The translations under genes and the position numbers were made by a program. The notes beneath the pieces are model-generated. The model worked only from the letters and a program-made list of their open reading frames with translations. It did no database searches and was not told where the DNA came from. Shown here piece after piece: positions 1 to 8,374 of a DNA stretch of 64,000 nucleotides (position 1 is its first letter; every line of letters starts with the position of its first letter). The stretch is from Gaiellasilicea sp037721555 (GTDB taxonomy: Bacteria > Actinomycetota > Thermoleophilia > Gaiellales > Gaiellaceae). The stretch spans positions 1-64,000 of the forward strand of contig JBBJOI010000005.1 of the NCBI GenBank assembly GCA_037721555.1, read 5' to 3'.

Positions 1-731
1 AGGTCGACAAGATCGCGCGCAAGGCGGACAACCCGTCGATCACGCGCGACGTCTCGGGCGAGGGCGTCCAGCAGGCGCTCCTGAAGATCCTCGAGGGAAC
101 GGTCGCCTCGGTGCCGCCGCAGGGCGGGCGCAAGCATCCGCACCAGGAGTTCCTCTCGATCGACACCACGAACATCCTCTTCATCTGCGGCGGCGCGTTC
201 GCCGGGCTCGACAAGATCATCGGCCGCCGGGTGGGTCAGAACTCGATCGGCTTCGGCGCCGATGTCCGCTCCAAGAAGGCGGACGCGAGCGAAGAGATGC
301 TCAGCCAGGTGATGCCCGAGGATCTGCTCAACTTCGGCCTGATCCCCGAGTTCATCGGCCGGCTCCCCGTGATCTCGGCGGTGCATCAGCTCCGCCGCGA
401 GGATCTCGTCCAGATCCTGACCGAGCCGAAGAACGCGCTCACGCGCCAGTACCAGCGCTTCTTCGGCTACGACTCGATCGAGCTCGAGTTCCGGGACGAC
501 TCCCTCTGGGAGATCGCAGACAAGGCGCTCGAGCGCGAGACGGGGGCCCGCGGGCTCCGCTCGATCATCGAGAACGCCCTGCTCGACGTGATGTTCGAGC
601 TCCCGAGCCGCAAGGACGTCTCCAAGTGCGTGATCACGAAGGAGACGATCTCGAAGGGCCTGAAGCCGACGCTCGTCACGAGCGCGGACGGCATCGACGA
701 GACGCACGCACTCGCCGAAGAATCCGCCTAG
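1..731 (+). CDS. clpX: ClpX, ATP-dependent Clp protease ATP-binding subunit (3' part)
   Basis: The frame is open from base 3, so only the C-terminal 242 or so residues of the AAA+ unfoldase lie in the window. ClpX recognises substrates, unfolds them and feeds them to ClpP in the cytoplasm. Visible are the pore-2 loop (VPPQGGRKHP), the sensor-1 strand region (LFICGGAFAGL), the arginine-finger stretch IPEFIGRLPV and the sensor-2 motif GARGLRS. The end is normal, with an acidic tail. The N-terminal zinc-binding domain and Walker motifs would lie upstream of base 1. Identity is nearly certain. The stop codon overlaps by 4 bp the end of a convergent membrane-protein gene. Confidence 0.97.
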   Translation, partial: VDKIARKADNPSITRDVSGEGVQQALLKILEGTVASVPPQGGRKHPHQEFLSIDTTNILFICGGAFAGLDKIIGRRVGQNSIGFGADVRSKKADASEEMLSQVMPEDLLNFGLIPEFIGRLPVISAVHQLRREDLVQILTEPKNALTRQYQRFFGYDSIELEFRDDSLWEIADKALERETGARGLRSIIENALLDVMFELPSRKDVSKCVITKETISKGLKPTLVTSADGIDETHALAEESA

Positions 732-1063
732 CGCACGAAGCCGAACAGCAGCGGGCTTACGAAGCTCGTTAGCGAGAGCGTGAGGACAAGTGCCAAGATC
801 GCGAGCGCCGTCTCGCCGCGCGTCCGGATCATCGTGATGCCGGCAACGGAAAAGACGAGAGCGGCCGTTCCGAAACCGAGCGCCACCCAGCCGGTGACGT
901 TGAAGATGTTGTCGCTCGCAGCGTCGCTACCAACGGCGACGATCGTCCCGACCAGGATCAGCCAGGCTGCGAGCGCCGTCCAGAGCGCCAGCAGCGCGAA
1001 CCAGTTCCGCGGCCGAATTTCAACGCGAGCATCCAGTGACACAGTGCGATCATTCTTCCTCAC
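728..1063 (-). CDS. Small three-helix membrane protein, unknown function
   Basis: A 111-residue protein with a short charged N-terminus (RKNDRTVSLDAR) and three hydrophobic segments of 20-25 residues (around 20-45, 53-78 and 86-110), so probably an inner-membrane protein. I do not recognise a family. The gene converges on clpX with a 4-bp overlap and is divergent from the thioesterase gene at 1105, leaving about 40 bp for both promoters. The hydrophobic pattern and snug fit between neighbours support a real gene. The exact start is uncertain. Confidence 0.6.
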   Translation of the reverse strand: MRKNDRTVSLDARVEIRPRNWFALLALWTALAAWLILVGTIVAVGSDAASDNIFNVTGWVALGFGTAALVFSVAGITMIRTRGETALAILALVLTLSLTSFVSPLLFGFVR

Positions 1064-1104
1064 CGGCGGCGACCAACGGGAGCCGACTCGCTAGGCTCGC
1101 AGGC

Positions 1105-1578
1105 ATGACACAGGCGCCGCTGGATCCGGTGGGTGGTGTCGCGGCCCGCGGTCGCGAGCTCTCAGGCATGGACTACGTCCGGTTGATCTTCTCCGGCGAG
1201 CTGCCCCCGCCGCCGATCGCCGATCTGATCGGGTTCACGGGTGTCGAGGCCGAACCGGGCCGGGCCGTCTTCGAGATGACGCCAGGGCCGCAGCACTACA
1301 ACCCGATCGGCACCGTGCACGGCGGCGTGGCGTTGACGTTGCTCGACTCCGCCATGGGTTGCGCCGTGCACACGACGCTGCCGGCGGGCGTGGGCTACAC
1401 GACGCTCGAGCTGAAGGCCAACCTCGTCCGGCCGATCACCGCTGAGACCGGCTTGATCCGCTGCGAGGGCACCCTTATCCACGGCGGCTCGCGAGTCGCA
1501 ACCGCCGAGGGCCGCCTCGTCGACGCGGCGGGGAAGCTCCTCGCCCACGGGACGACGACGTGTCTCATCTTTCGCTGA
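1105..1578 (+). CDS. PaaI-type hotdog-fold thioesterase
   Basis: A 157-residue single hotdog domain of the PaaI/YbgC type, expected to hydrolyse acyl- or aryl-CoA thioesters in the cytoplasm. The diagnostic stretch is NPIGTVHGGVALTLLD, in which HGG and the following helix carry the usual active-site residues, followed by TTLELKANLVRP and a final beta strand ending CLIF. I chose the ATG at 1105 rather than upstream starts because a TAGGCT hexamer ends 7 bases before it, as for other genes here. It is followed after 4 bases by the gamma-glutamyltransferase gene, so the two are probably co-transcribed. The substrate is not predictable. Confidence 0.88.
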   Translation: MTQAPLDPVGGVAARGRELSGMDYVRLIFSGELPPPPIADLIGFTGVEAEPGRAVFEMTPGPQHYNPIGTVHGGVALTLLDSAMGCAVHTTLPAGVGYTTLELKANLVRPITAETGLIRCEGTLIHGGSRVATAEGRLVDAAGKLLAHGTTTCLIFR

Positions 1579-1582
1579 GCGG

Positions 1583-3274
1583 ATGCTGAGCTTCACCACC
1601 CGCCCCGAGCTGCGGGGAACCTTCGGCGCCGTCGCCTCGACCCACTGGCTCGCCTCGGCGGCGGGGATGTCCGTACTCGAGCGGGGCGGCAACGCCTTCG
1701 ACGCCGCCGTCGCGACCGGTTTCACGTTGCAGGTCGTCGAGCCGCACCTAAACGGCCCGGGCGGCGAGGTGCCGGCCGTCTTCTGGCCAGTCGAGCGGCG
1801 CGAGCCGCTGGCACTCTGCGGACAGGGCGTGGCGCCGGCAGCGGCAACGATCGAACGCTACCGGGAGCTCGGCCACGACCTCGTGCCGGGCACGGGCGTG
1901 CTGGCAGCCTGTGTGCCGGGTGCGTTCGGTGGCTGGCTGCTCCTGCTCGAGAGGTTCGGCACCTGGCGGCTCGAGGACGTGCTCTCCTTCGCGATCGGCT
2001 ACGCCGAGCGCGGCTTTCCGCTCGTGGCGGGGATCGCCGCCACGATCGAGCGCACCGAGGAGCTGCTCGTCACCTGGCCCGCCTCCCGGGAGCTCTACCT
2101 GCCGGCTCCGCAGGTCGGGTCGCTCTTTCGGAACCCCACCCTCGCGGCGACCTATCGCAGGATCCTCGAGGAGGCACGCGGGGGCTCCCGCGAGGAGGAG
2201 ATCGAGAAGGCGCGCCGAGCCTGGTACGACGGCTTCGTCGCCGAGGAGATCGGCCGCTTCGTGGAGGCGGAGGGCGGTCTGTTGACCGCTGCCGATCTCG
2301 CGAGCTGGCGTGCCACGCTCGAGCCCGTCTCGACGCTCGAGTACCGAGGCCTGACCGTCTGCAAGACGCTGCCCTGGGGGACTGGACCCGTCGGGTTGCA
2401 GCAGCTCGCGCTGCTCGAGGGCTTCGACCTCGCCGAGCTGTCGGGCGAGGAGCTCGTCCACGTCGTCACCGAGTGCACGAAGCTCGCCTTCGCCGATCGC
2501 GACGCGCTCTATGGCGACCCCGGCGGAGGGGAGCCCGAGGTGCCGCTCCCAACGCTGCTCTCGAAGGAGTACAACGCGCGGCGCCGGGCTCTCGTGGGCG
2601 CCGACGCGTCCTGCGCCTACCGACCCGGCCTCGGCCGGCTGCCCACCGTTGTCGGCGCCGCCCTCACCCCTGGGGCCGGCGAGCCGACCCGCGGCGATAC
2701 GGTGCACCTCGATGTAGTTGACAATTTAGGCAACATGCTGTCGGCGACCCCGAGCGGCGGCTGGCTCCAGAGCTCGCCGGTGATCCCTTCGCTCGGCTGG
2801 CCGCTCGGCACCCGTGCGCAGATGTTCTGGCTCGAGGATGGCCTGCCGTCGTCGCTTCGGCCGGGCGCCCGCCCGCGAACGACGCTGGCTCCGGGCCTCG
2901 CGCTCCGGGACGGCGAGCCCTATCTCGCCTGGGGCACGCCGGGTGGCGATCAGCAGGAGCAATGGGCTCTGCACGTCTTCCTCAGGCACGTCGACCTCGG
3001 ACTGAACCTCCAGGAGGCGATCGACGCGCCGGAGTTCCACTCAGACCATCTGATCTCGTCCTTCTTCCCGCGCGGCTTCGCCGAGCGCTCGGTCACGGTC
3101 GAGTCGCGGTTCGAGGACGAGCTCGTGGCGGGTCTCCGCTCCCGGGGACACGAGGTCGAGGTCGCGGGGCCGTGGACGCTCGGCCGGGTGACGGCCGTTG
3201 CGCGGGAGCCCGGCGGCTTGTTGAAGGCGGCGGCGAACCCGCGCGGCATGCAGGGCTACGCCGTCGCGCGCTAG
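1583..3274 (+). CDS. Gamma-glutamyltransferase family protein (Ntn hydrolase)
   Basis: A 563-residue member of the gamma-glutamyltranspeptidase superfamily, made as one chain that cleaves itself before a catalytic Thr. The N-terminal hallmark GGNAFDAAVATGFTLQVVEP is clear. The likely nucleophile is Thr373 in RGDTVHLDVVD, followed by the small subunit with SGGWLQSSPV and the substrate-binding region near the end. No signal peptide is seen, so it is probably cytoplasmic and may act as an acylase-like or glutathione-salvage enzyme; the exact substrate cannot be told. The codons just after the nucleophile (GTA GTT GAC AAT TTA) are unusually AT-rich for this gene. It starts 4 bases after the thioesterase stop. 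Confidence 0.9.
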   Translation: MLSFTTRPELRGTFGAVASTHWLASAAGMSVLERGGNAFDAAVATGFTLQVVEPHLNGPGGEVPAVFWPVERREPLALCGQGVAPAAATIERYRELGHDLVPGTGVLAACVPGAFGGWLLLLERFGTWRLEDVLSFAIGYAERGFPLVAGIAATIERTEELLVTWPASRELYLPAPQVGSLFRNPTLAATYRRILEEARGGSREEEIEKARRAWYDGFVAEEIGRFVEAEGGLLTAADLASWRATLEPVSTLEYRGLTVCKTLPWGTGPVGLQQLALLEGFDLAELSGEELVHVVTECTKLAFADRDALYGDPGGGEPEVPLPTLLSKEYNARRRALVGADASCAYRPGLGRLPTVVGAALTPGAGEPTRGDTVHLDVVDNLGNMLSATPSGGWLQSSPVIPSLGWPLGTRAQMFWLEDGLPSSLRPGARPRTTLAPGLALRDGEPYLAWGTPGGDQQEQWALHVFLRHVDLGLNLQEAIDAPEFHSDHLISSFFPRGFAERSVTVESRFEDELVAGLRSRGHEVEVAGPWTLGRVTAVAREPGGLLKAAANPRGMQGYAVAR

Positions 3275-3606
3275 CGGGGCTCGACCAGTTCGCCTTCGAG
3301 CACGACCGCGGTCATCCCCTCGTCGGTGCCGGACTCGTGCCACTCCCCGGCCTCCCAGAACGCTGCCTCGAACGGGGGGACGTGCACCCGCTGCTGATCG
3401 GCGCCCGTCACCCAGCCCGAGCCCGAGACGACGCAGAAGAGTTGCGGGACGGTCGCCTCGTGGAAGCCGACGACCCCGCCTGGCGGCAGGTGGAAGCACG
3501 CCGCCTTGAACCGCTCGCCCGGCGCTGTCAACGGTGAGAGCGTGAACTCACTTTCGTAGCGGTCGATCCGCCGGCCGGCAGTCGCGTCGAAGCGGATGAG
3601 GCGCAC
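3271..3606 (-). CDS. Small cupin-domain protein
   Basis: A protein of about 111 residues forming one cupin barrel. Motif 1 is approximated by PGGVVGFHEATVPQLFCVVSG (GFHE supplies possible metal ligands). Motif 2 is PPFEAAFWEAGEWHESGT, with a His late in the motif. Proteins of this size are usually metal-dependent isomerases, dioxygenases or binding proteins, and nothing here fixes the role. I use a GTG at 3606 that gives the expected N-terminus (RLIRFDA); a longer form starting near 3672 would run into the valS start. It converges on the gamma-glutamyltransferase gene with a 4-bp overlap and is divergent from valS. Confidence 0.75.
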   Translation of the reverse strand: MRLIRFDATAGRRIDRYESEFTLSPLTAPGERFKAACFHLPPGGVVGFHEATVPQLFCVVSGSGWVTGADQQRVHVPPFEAAFWEAGEWHESGTDEGMTAVVLEGELVEPR

Positions 3607-3650
3607 GAGGTCGAGCCTAGTGCAGGCGCGGCCCTCGTTACCATCGGAGA

Positions 3651-6068
3651 GTGGAGCCGCTGTACACACCACAAGGCGTCGAGGAGCGCTGGCAGCGGAC
3701 GTGGGAGGACGAGGGTCTCTACCGGGCCGGTGCCGGCAAGCGGCGTGACGAGACCTTCGTCGACGCGCACCCGCCGCCCAACGTGACCGGTGAGCTGCAC
3801 ACAGGGCACGCGCTCCAGCTTGCGATCGGCGATGCGGTCGTCCGGATGAAGCGGATGCAGGGCTACGACGTGCTCTTCCAGCCGGGGTTCGACCACGCCG
3901 GCATCTCGACGCAGAACGCTGTCGAGAAGCAGCTCGCCACCGAGGGGAGCTCGCGCCAGGAGCTCGGCCGGCAGGCGTTCGAGGCGCGCGTCTGGGAGTG
4001 GCTACGACAGTACGGCGGCACGATCATGACCCAGTTCCGGCGGATCGGAGCCTCACTGGACTACAGCCGCGAGCGGATGACGCTCGATCCGGAGTACACG
4101 CGCTCAGTCATGCGCTTCTTCGTCCATCTCTACCGCAAGGGGTGGATCTACCGTGCGAACAGGATCATCAACTGGTGCCCGTACCACCAGACCTCGCTCT
4201 CCGATCTCGAGCTCGTCCACGAGGACGTGGACGACGCGCTCTCGACCATTCGCTACCCGCTCGCCGACGGGAGCGGCTACATCGCCGTCGCCACCGTTCG
4301 GCCCGCCACGATTCCGGCCGACGTCGCGGTCGCCGTGCACCCGAACGATGCACGCTATGCCCACCTCGTCGGCAAGGAGGCGATCGTCCCGTTCGTCGAG
4401 CGCCGCGTCCCGATCATCGCGGACGAACGCGTCGAGCCGGGCTTCGGCACAGGCGCCCTGAAGATCACGCCCGGCCACGACCCGAAGGATTTTGGCATCG
4501 GCCGCGACCACGGCCTGCCCGAGCCGATGGCGATTGCCCCGGATGGACGCATGAACGAGCTCGCCCCGGAACTCGCCGGCCTGACGCAGAAGGAGGCCGA
4601 GGAGCGGATCCTCGGGTGGTGCAAGGAGCGCGGGCTGCTCGAGCAGCGCGCGCACTACCGGCACTCGGTCGCACTCTGCGAGCGCTGCCACAACCGGATT
4701 GAGCCACTGATCTCGCTCCAGTGGTGGTGTGCCATGGACGACCTCAAGCAGCCGGCGCTGGCGGCTCTACGCGAGCGGCGAGTGCGGTACCACCCCGAGT
4801 CACAGCATCGCTTCGCGATCGAGTCGCTGGAGAACGCCCCCGACTGGTGCATCTCGCGCCAGATCTGGTGGGGCCATCAGCTGCCGCTCTGGGAGTGCCC
4901 CGAGGGGCACATCACCTGCGACGAAGAGGCTCCGGCCGCCTGCGCGGACTGCGGCTCGACCGCCTTGACGCGCAGCACGGACGTGCTCGACACCTGGTTC
5001 TCCTCGGCGCTCTGGCCGCTCGCGACGCTCGGCTGGCCCGAGGACACACCCAGCCTGCGGCGCTACTACCCCGGAAACCTCCAGACGACCGGACGGGAGA
5101 TCATCCGGCTCTGGGAGAACCGCATGATCTTCTCGGGCCTGGAGCTTCTTGGCGAGATCCCGTTCGAGGATGTGGTCATCCATTCGACGGTGCTCGCCCG
5201 CGATGGCCGGCGGATGTCCAAGAGCCTCGGCACGGGGATCGACCCGCGCGAGCTGATCGATGCCCAGGGTGCCGACGCTATGCGCTACGGCCTGCTGAAG
5301 ATGTCCTCGACGCAGGACGTCCGCTTCTCCGACAGCATGGTCGACGAGGGGCGCAAGCTCGCCAACAAGCTCTGGAACGTCTCGCGCCTGCTTCTCTCCG
5401 GGCGCGGCGAGGCTCAGCCGGCCTCGCTGCCGGGCTCGGTCGAGGAGCTGTGGATTCTCGCTCGCCTCGAGCAGACGCGCTCGGAGATCGAGGCGACCTT
5501 CGACCGCTTCGACTTCGCAGAGGCGGCCAGCCGGCTCTACCACCTCACCTTCGACGACTTCTGCGACTGGTACGCGGAGGCGATCAAGCCGCGGCTAGCC
5601 GAGAGGGAGGTGCGGGCAACCGCGCTCGCCGCCCTCGAGACGCTGCTCAAGCTGCTGCACCCCGTGTTGCCGCACGTGACCGAGGAGATCTGGTCGCAGT
5701 TCCACGACACGCGTCTGATCGTCAGTCCGTGGCCCGAGGAACGCCCTGCCTCCCAGGCGGATCTGCGTGCGCTCGAGCGCGTCCAGGAAGCGGCTGCGAT
5801 CTTCCGTCGGAGCGGCGTGCTCGTCGAGCTCGCGGGCGACGAGCGGCGGATCTTCGAGGCGGTCGTGCGACCCGAGCGGGCACAGGTCAACGGGAACGCG
5901 GCCTCCGAAATCGAGCGACTGCAGAAGGAGGTGGAGCGCGGCGAGCGCATGCTCGGTAACGAGAAGTTCGTGGCGAACGCGAAGCCCGAGGTGGTCGAGG
6001 CCGAGCGCGAGAAGCTCGCCCGCAACCGTCGGGAACTGGAGATTCTCGCCCGTCGCGAGAATCTGTAG
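3651..6068 (+). CDS. valS: Valyl-tRNA synthetase
   Basis: An 805-residue class I synthetase that charges tRNA-Val. The ATP-binding signature HIGH appears as HTGH near residue 48 after PPPNVTGEL. KMSKS appears as RRMSKSLG near residue 522. Between them lies the CP1 editing domain (TVRPATIPADVAVAV), and zinc-knuckle-like CxxC pairs (ALCERCHNR; CADCGS) are present. The C-terminus is the ValRS coiled-coil arm (EIERLQKEVERGERML...). The length is at the short end for the family. GTG start; a TACCAT hexamer ends 6 bases upstream and no Shine-Dalgarno is seen, suggesting leaderless mRNA. folC follows with no gap, implying an operon. Confidence 0.97.
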   Translation: MEPLYTPQGVEERWQRTWEDEGLYRAGAGKRRDETFVDAHPPPNVTGELHTGHALQLAIGDAVVRMKRMQGYDVLFQPGFDHAGISTQNAVEKQLATEGSSRQELGRQAFEARVWEWLRQYGGTIMTQFRRIGASLDYSRERMTLDPEYTRSVMRFFVHLYRKGWIYRANRIINWCPYHQTSLSDLELVHEDVDDALSTIRYPLADGSGYIAVATVRPATIPADVAVAVHPNDARYAHLVGKEAIVPFVERRVPIIADERVEPGFGTGALKITPGHDPKDFGIGRDHGLPEPMAIAPDGRMNELAPELAGLTQKEAEERILGWCKERGLLEQRAHYRHSVALCERCHNRIEPLISLQWWCAMDDLKQPALAALRERRVRYHPESQHRFAIESLENAPDWCISRQIWWGHQLPLWECPEGHITCDEEAPAACADCGSTALTRSTDVLDTWFSSALWPLATLGWPEDTPSLRRYYPGNLQTTGREIIRLWENRMIFSGLELLGEIPFEDVVIHSTVLARDGRRMSKSLGTGIDPRELIDAQGADAMRYGLLKMSSTQDVRFSDSMVDEGRKLANKLWNVSRLLLSGRGEAQPASLPGSVEELWILARLEQTRSEIEATFDRFDFAEAASRLYHLTFDDFCDWYAEAIKPRLAEREVRATALAALETLLKLLHPVLPHVTEEIWSQFHDTRLIVSPWPEERPASQADLRALERVQEAAAIFRRSGVLVELAGDERRIFEAVVRPERAQVNGNAASEIERLQKEVERGERMLGNEKFVANAKPEVVEAEREKLARNRRELEILARRENL

Positions 6069-7112
6069 ATGACCTCCACGGACTGGCTAGCGTCTCTTTC
6101 GCCCTGGCCGGAAGAGTTCGGGCTCGGCCGGATGCGGACGCTGCTCGCGACCCTCGGCGACCCGCAGCTCGCGTTCCCGGCAATCCACGTCGTCGGCACG
6201 AACGGGAAGTCGACTGCCGCTCGCACGATCGAAGCGCTCCTGCTCGGAGAGGGCTTGTCGGTGGGGGCGACGGTCTCGCCGCATGTGCGTTCGTGGTCGG
6301 AGCGGATCACCGTCGATGGACGGGAAGCGGACTTCGAGGGGGCGATCGCGCGGGTGCGGGCGGAGGCCGAGCTCCAGGGGGCGACCCAGTTCGAGACGAT
6401 CACGGCCGGGGCGTTCGCCGAGTTCGCCGCCCGGGGCGTCGAGGTGGCGGTCGTCGAGGCCGGCCTCGGCGGCAGGCTCGATGCGACCAACGTGCTTCGC
6501 AGCCGCGTCGTCCTCCTGACGAACGTCGGCCTCGAGCACACGGACGTGCTCGGGCACACGCGGCAGGAGATTGCCGCCGAGAAGCTCGCCGTCGTCCAGG
6601 AGGGCACGGTCGCGGTTCTGCCAGATCCCGAGTTCGCCGCGTTCGCCGGGCCTGACGTCGTGATCGGCGGTGCGCGTGAGGCTGCCTCCGTCTTCCTCGG
6701 CAGGGCGGTCGAGGCCGAGGTCGACGTCTCGCTCCCGGGCCGCCTCGAACGGCGCGGCGACGAGCTCTGGGACGGCGCCCACAACCCCGACGGCGCGCGC
6801 TGGCTCGCCCGCAACCTGGCGCCGGCGGACTACGTGCTGTGCGTGTCGGTTCTCCAGGACAAGAACGTCGACGAGATGCTCAGGGCGTTCGCGGAGCTCG
6901 GGAGGACGTTCGTCGCGACCGCCTCCTCGAACGAGCGCTCGCTCTCCGCCGAGCTGCTGGCCGAGCGCGCTGCCCTGCATTTCGACCGCGTCGACGCGGT
7001 CGAGGATCCGCACGCCGCACTTGCACGCGCACGCGAGCTCGGGCAGCCGCTCGTGACCGGGTCGCTCTATCTCCTCGCAGACCTCTCGAGGATTTCGAGG
7101 AACGGCGCCTGA
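6069..7112 (+). CDS. folC: FolC, folylpolyglutamate / dihydrofolate synthase
   Basis: A Mur-ligase-fold enzyme that adds glutamate to (dihydro)folate. The P-loop GTNGKST lies near residues 43-49. It is followed by TVSPHVRSWSERITVDG, the folate-loop region, EAGLGGRLDATNV and NVGLEHTDVLG. WDGAHNPDGARWL marks the C-terminal domain. At 347 residues it is shorter than typical FolC (about 420), and the lost material lies in the C-terminal domain, so it may be dihydrofolate-synthase-only or a compact version. The ATG is directly adjacent to the valS stop, the classical valS-folC arrangement of Gram-positive and actinobacterial genomes. Confidence 0.93.
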   Translation: MTSTDWLASLSPWPEEFGLGRMRTLLATLGDPQLAFPAIHVVGTNGKSTAARTIEALLLGEGLSVGATVSPHVRSWSERITVDGREADFEGAIARVRAEAELQGATQFETITAGAFAEFAARGVEVAVVEAGLGGRLDATNVLRSRVVLLTNVGLEHTDVLGHTRQEIAAEKLAVVQEGTVAVLPDPEFAAFAGPDVVIGGAREAASVFLGRAVEAEVDVSLPGRLERRGDELWDGAHNPDGARWLARNLAPADYVLCVSVLQDKNVDEMLRAFAELGRTFVATASSNERSLSAELLAERAALHFDRVDAVEDPHAALARARELGQPLVTGSLYLLADLSRISRNGA

Positions 7113-7113
7113 G

Positions 7114-7227
7114 GTGGCGAAAGGGCGCGGCAGTGCATCTGTTCTCCTCTTCGCCACCGGGGTGCTCGCCGTGATCGTCGGTTCGGCGTTCGCCGTTGGC
7201 TATATCGTGGGGAAGCTCCTGTTGTGA
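7114..7227 (+). CDS. 37-residue single-helix membrane peptide
   Basis: A tiny ORF starting GTG one base after the folC stop and ending in a GTGA overlap with the next gene. It encodes a basic N-terminus (VAKGRGSAS) and a single hydrophobic helix (VLLFATGVLAVIVGSAFAVG) ending KLLL. Tight coupling to both neighbours and the clean one-helix design suggest a real translated gene in the valS-folC operon. It may be a membrane anchor or partner of the following zinc-ribbon membrane protein. No family recognised. Confidence 0.6.
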   Translation: MAKGRGSASVLLFATGVLAVIVGSAFAVGYIVGKLLL

Positions 7228-7775
7228 TCATCGCGGCCACCACCACGAACGACGAGCTCTTCGGAGGAGTCAACGACTTCTTCGACTCCGGTGCGTGGCT
7301 CGTGATCCGCAACATGTCGATCTTCCTGGTCGCGATCTTCTGGCTGGCGACCGCGTTCTGGGTCTTCAAGGACGCGCGGCGCCGGGTCGAGGATCCCTGG
7401 CTCGTCGCGACGGCCACGCTGCTCGGGCTGCTCGCGCCGTTCGTCGGCGCGATCATCTACCTCTTCCTGCGCCCGCCCGAGTACATCGACGACGTGCGCG
7501 AGCGCGAGCTCGAGATCAAGGCAATGGAGGAGCGGCTCTCGCGCCGCGACCTCACCTGCCCGGTCTGCCGCGCCGCGGTCGAGTCGTCGTACCTCGTCTG
7601 TCCTGTGTGTACGACCCGCCTGAAGCAGGCCTGCGTGAAGTGCACGGCGCCGCTCGAGGCGCTCTGGCAGATCTGCCCGCACTGCGCGACCCCCGTCTCG
7701 ACGCCGAACCTGCCCGGGATCGACACGGCGCTCACGGAGAGCTGGACCGCACCGCGCACGCGGGCTGCTGAGTAG
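7224..7775 (+). CDS. Membrane protein with C-terminal double zinc ribbon
   Basis: A 183-residue protein. Two hydrophobic segments (around residues 27-48 and 58-83) are followed by a short charged helix and a cytoplasmic zinc-ribbon region with four CxxC-type knuckles (CPVCRA, CPVCTT, CVKCTA, CPHCAT). This resembles actinobacterial 'zinc ribbon domain' membrane proteins of unknown role. The GTG start overlaps the stop of the 37-residue gene (GTGA), so translation is probably coupled. It precedes ndk by 11 bases, but ndk has its own promoter-like hexamer. Confidence 0.85.
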   Translation: MIIAATTTNDELFGGVNDFFDSGAWLVIRNMSIFLVAIFWLATAFWVFKDARRRVEDPWLVATATLLGLLAPFVGAIIYLFLRPPEYIDDVRERELEIKAMEERLSRRDLTCPVCRAAVESSYLVCPVCTTRLKQACVKCTAPLEALWQICPHCATPVSTPNLPGIDTALTESWTAPRTRAAE

Positions 7776-7786
7776 ACTCGCCGCCG

Positions 7787-8206
7787 ATGGCGGAGGAGCA
7801 GACCCTGATCCTGATCAAGCCGGACGCGACGGAGCGGTTGCTCGCCGGCGAGATCCTCGGCCGGATCGAACGTCGTGGGTTCCGCATCGTCGGCGGCAAG
7901 CTGCTCCGCGTCTCCGACGACCTCGGGAGGCAGCATTACGCCGAGCACGAAGCGAAGCCGTTCTTCGGCGAGCTGGTCGAGTTCATCACCTCCGCCGGGA
8001 CGTGGGCGCTCGTGATCGAGGGCGAGAGCGCGATCGCGACGATGCGGAAGACGATCGGCGCGACCAACCCTGCGGAGGCGGACCCGGGAACGATCCGGGG
8101 CGACCTTGCGACGGCGATGCCGAACAATCTCATCCACGGCTCTGATTCGCCCGAGTCGGCCGAGCGGGAGATCGCGCTCTGGTTCGCCGACGATGAGCTC
8201 GTCTGA
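7787..8206 (+). CDS. ndk: Nucleoside diphosphate kinase
   Basis: A 139-residue NDK that equilibrates NTP and NDP pools by a phospho-histidine ping-pong mechanism. The fold signature is complete: TLILIKPDATERL at the N-terminus, the Kpn-loop region, NPAEADPGTIRGDL, and the active-site segment NLIHGSDSPESAEREIALWF with the catalytic His. A TAGACT hexamer at 7773-7778 ends 8 bases before the ATG and there is no Shine-Dalgarno sequence, so the transcript is probably leaderless. Confidence 0.97.
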   Translation: MAEEQTLILIKPDATERLLAGEILGRIERRGFRIVGGKLLRVSDDLGRQHYAEHEAKPFFGELVEFITSAGTWALVIEGESAIATMRKTIGATNPAEADPGTIRGDLATAMPNNLIHGSDSPESAEREIALWFADDELV

Positions 8207-8239
8207 CCTCGCGTCCCTGGCCGCACTCGACTCCCACCG

Positions 8240-8258
8240 GGCGGAGCCCGGCTCCGCC
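8240..8258 (+). terminator. GC-rich hairpin after ndk
   Basis: GGCGGAG and CTCCGCC form a 7-bp stem around a 5-base loop, 34 bases after the ndk stop. There is no T-tract, so it may be a weak or factor-assisted terminator, or only an RNA-stabilising hairpin. Confidence 0.35.
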
Positions 8259-8374
8259 GAGCGCTCGTGCCTCTGGCGGCACGCGGCTCTCCGGTTCTGG
8301 CCTCTCGGCCTATCCCCTCCGGCCGCGCACCACCAGCGGCCAGCGAGGAACCCGAGGCGCCGCCTCGAGGGACG

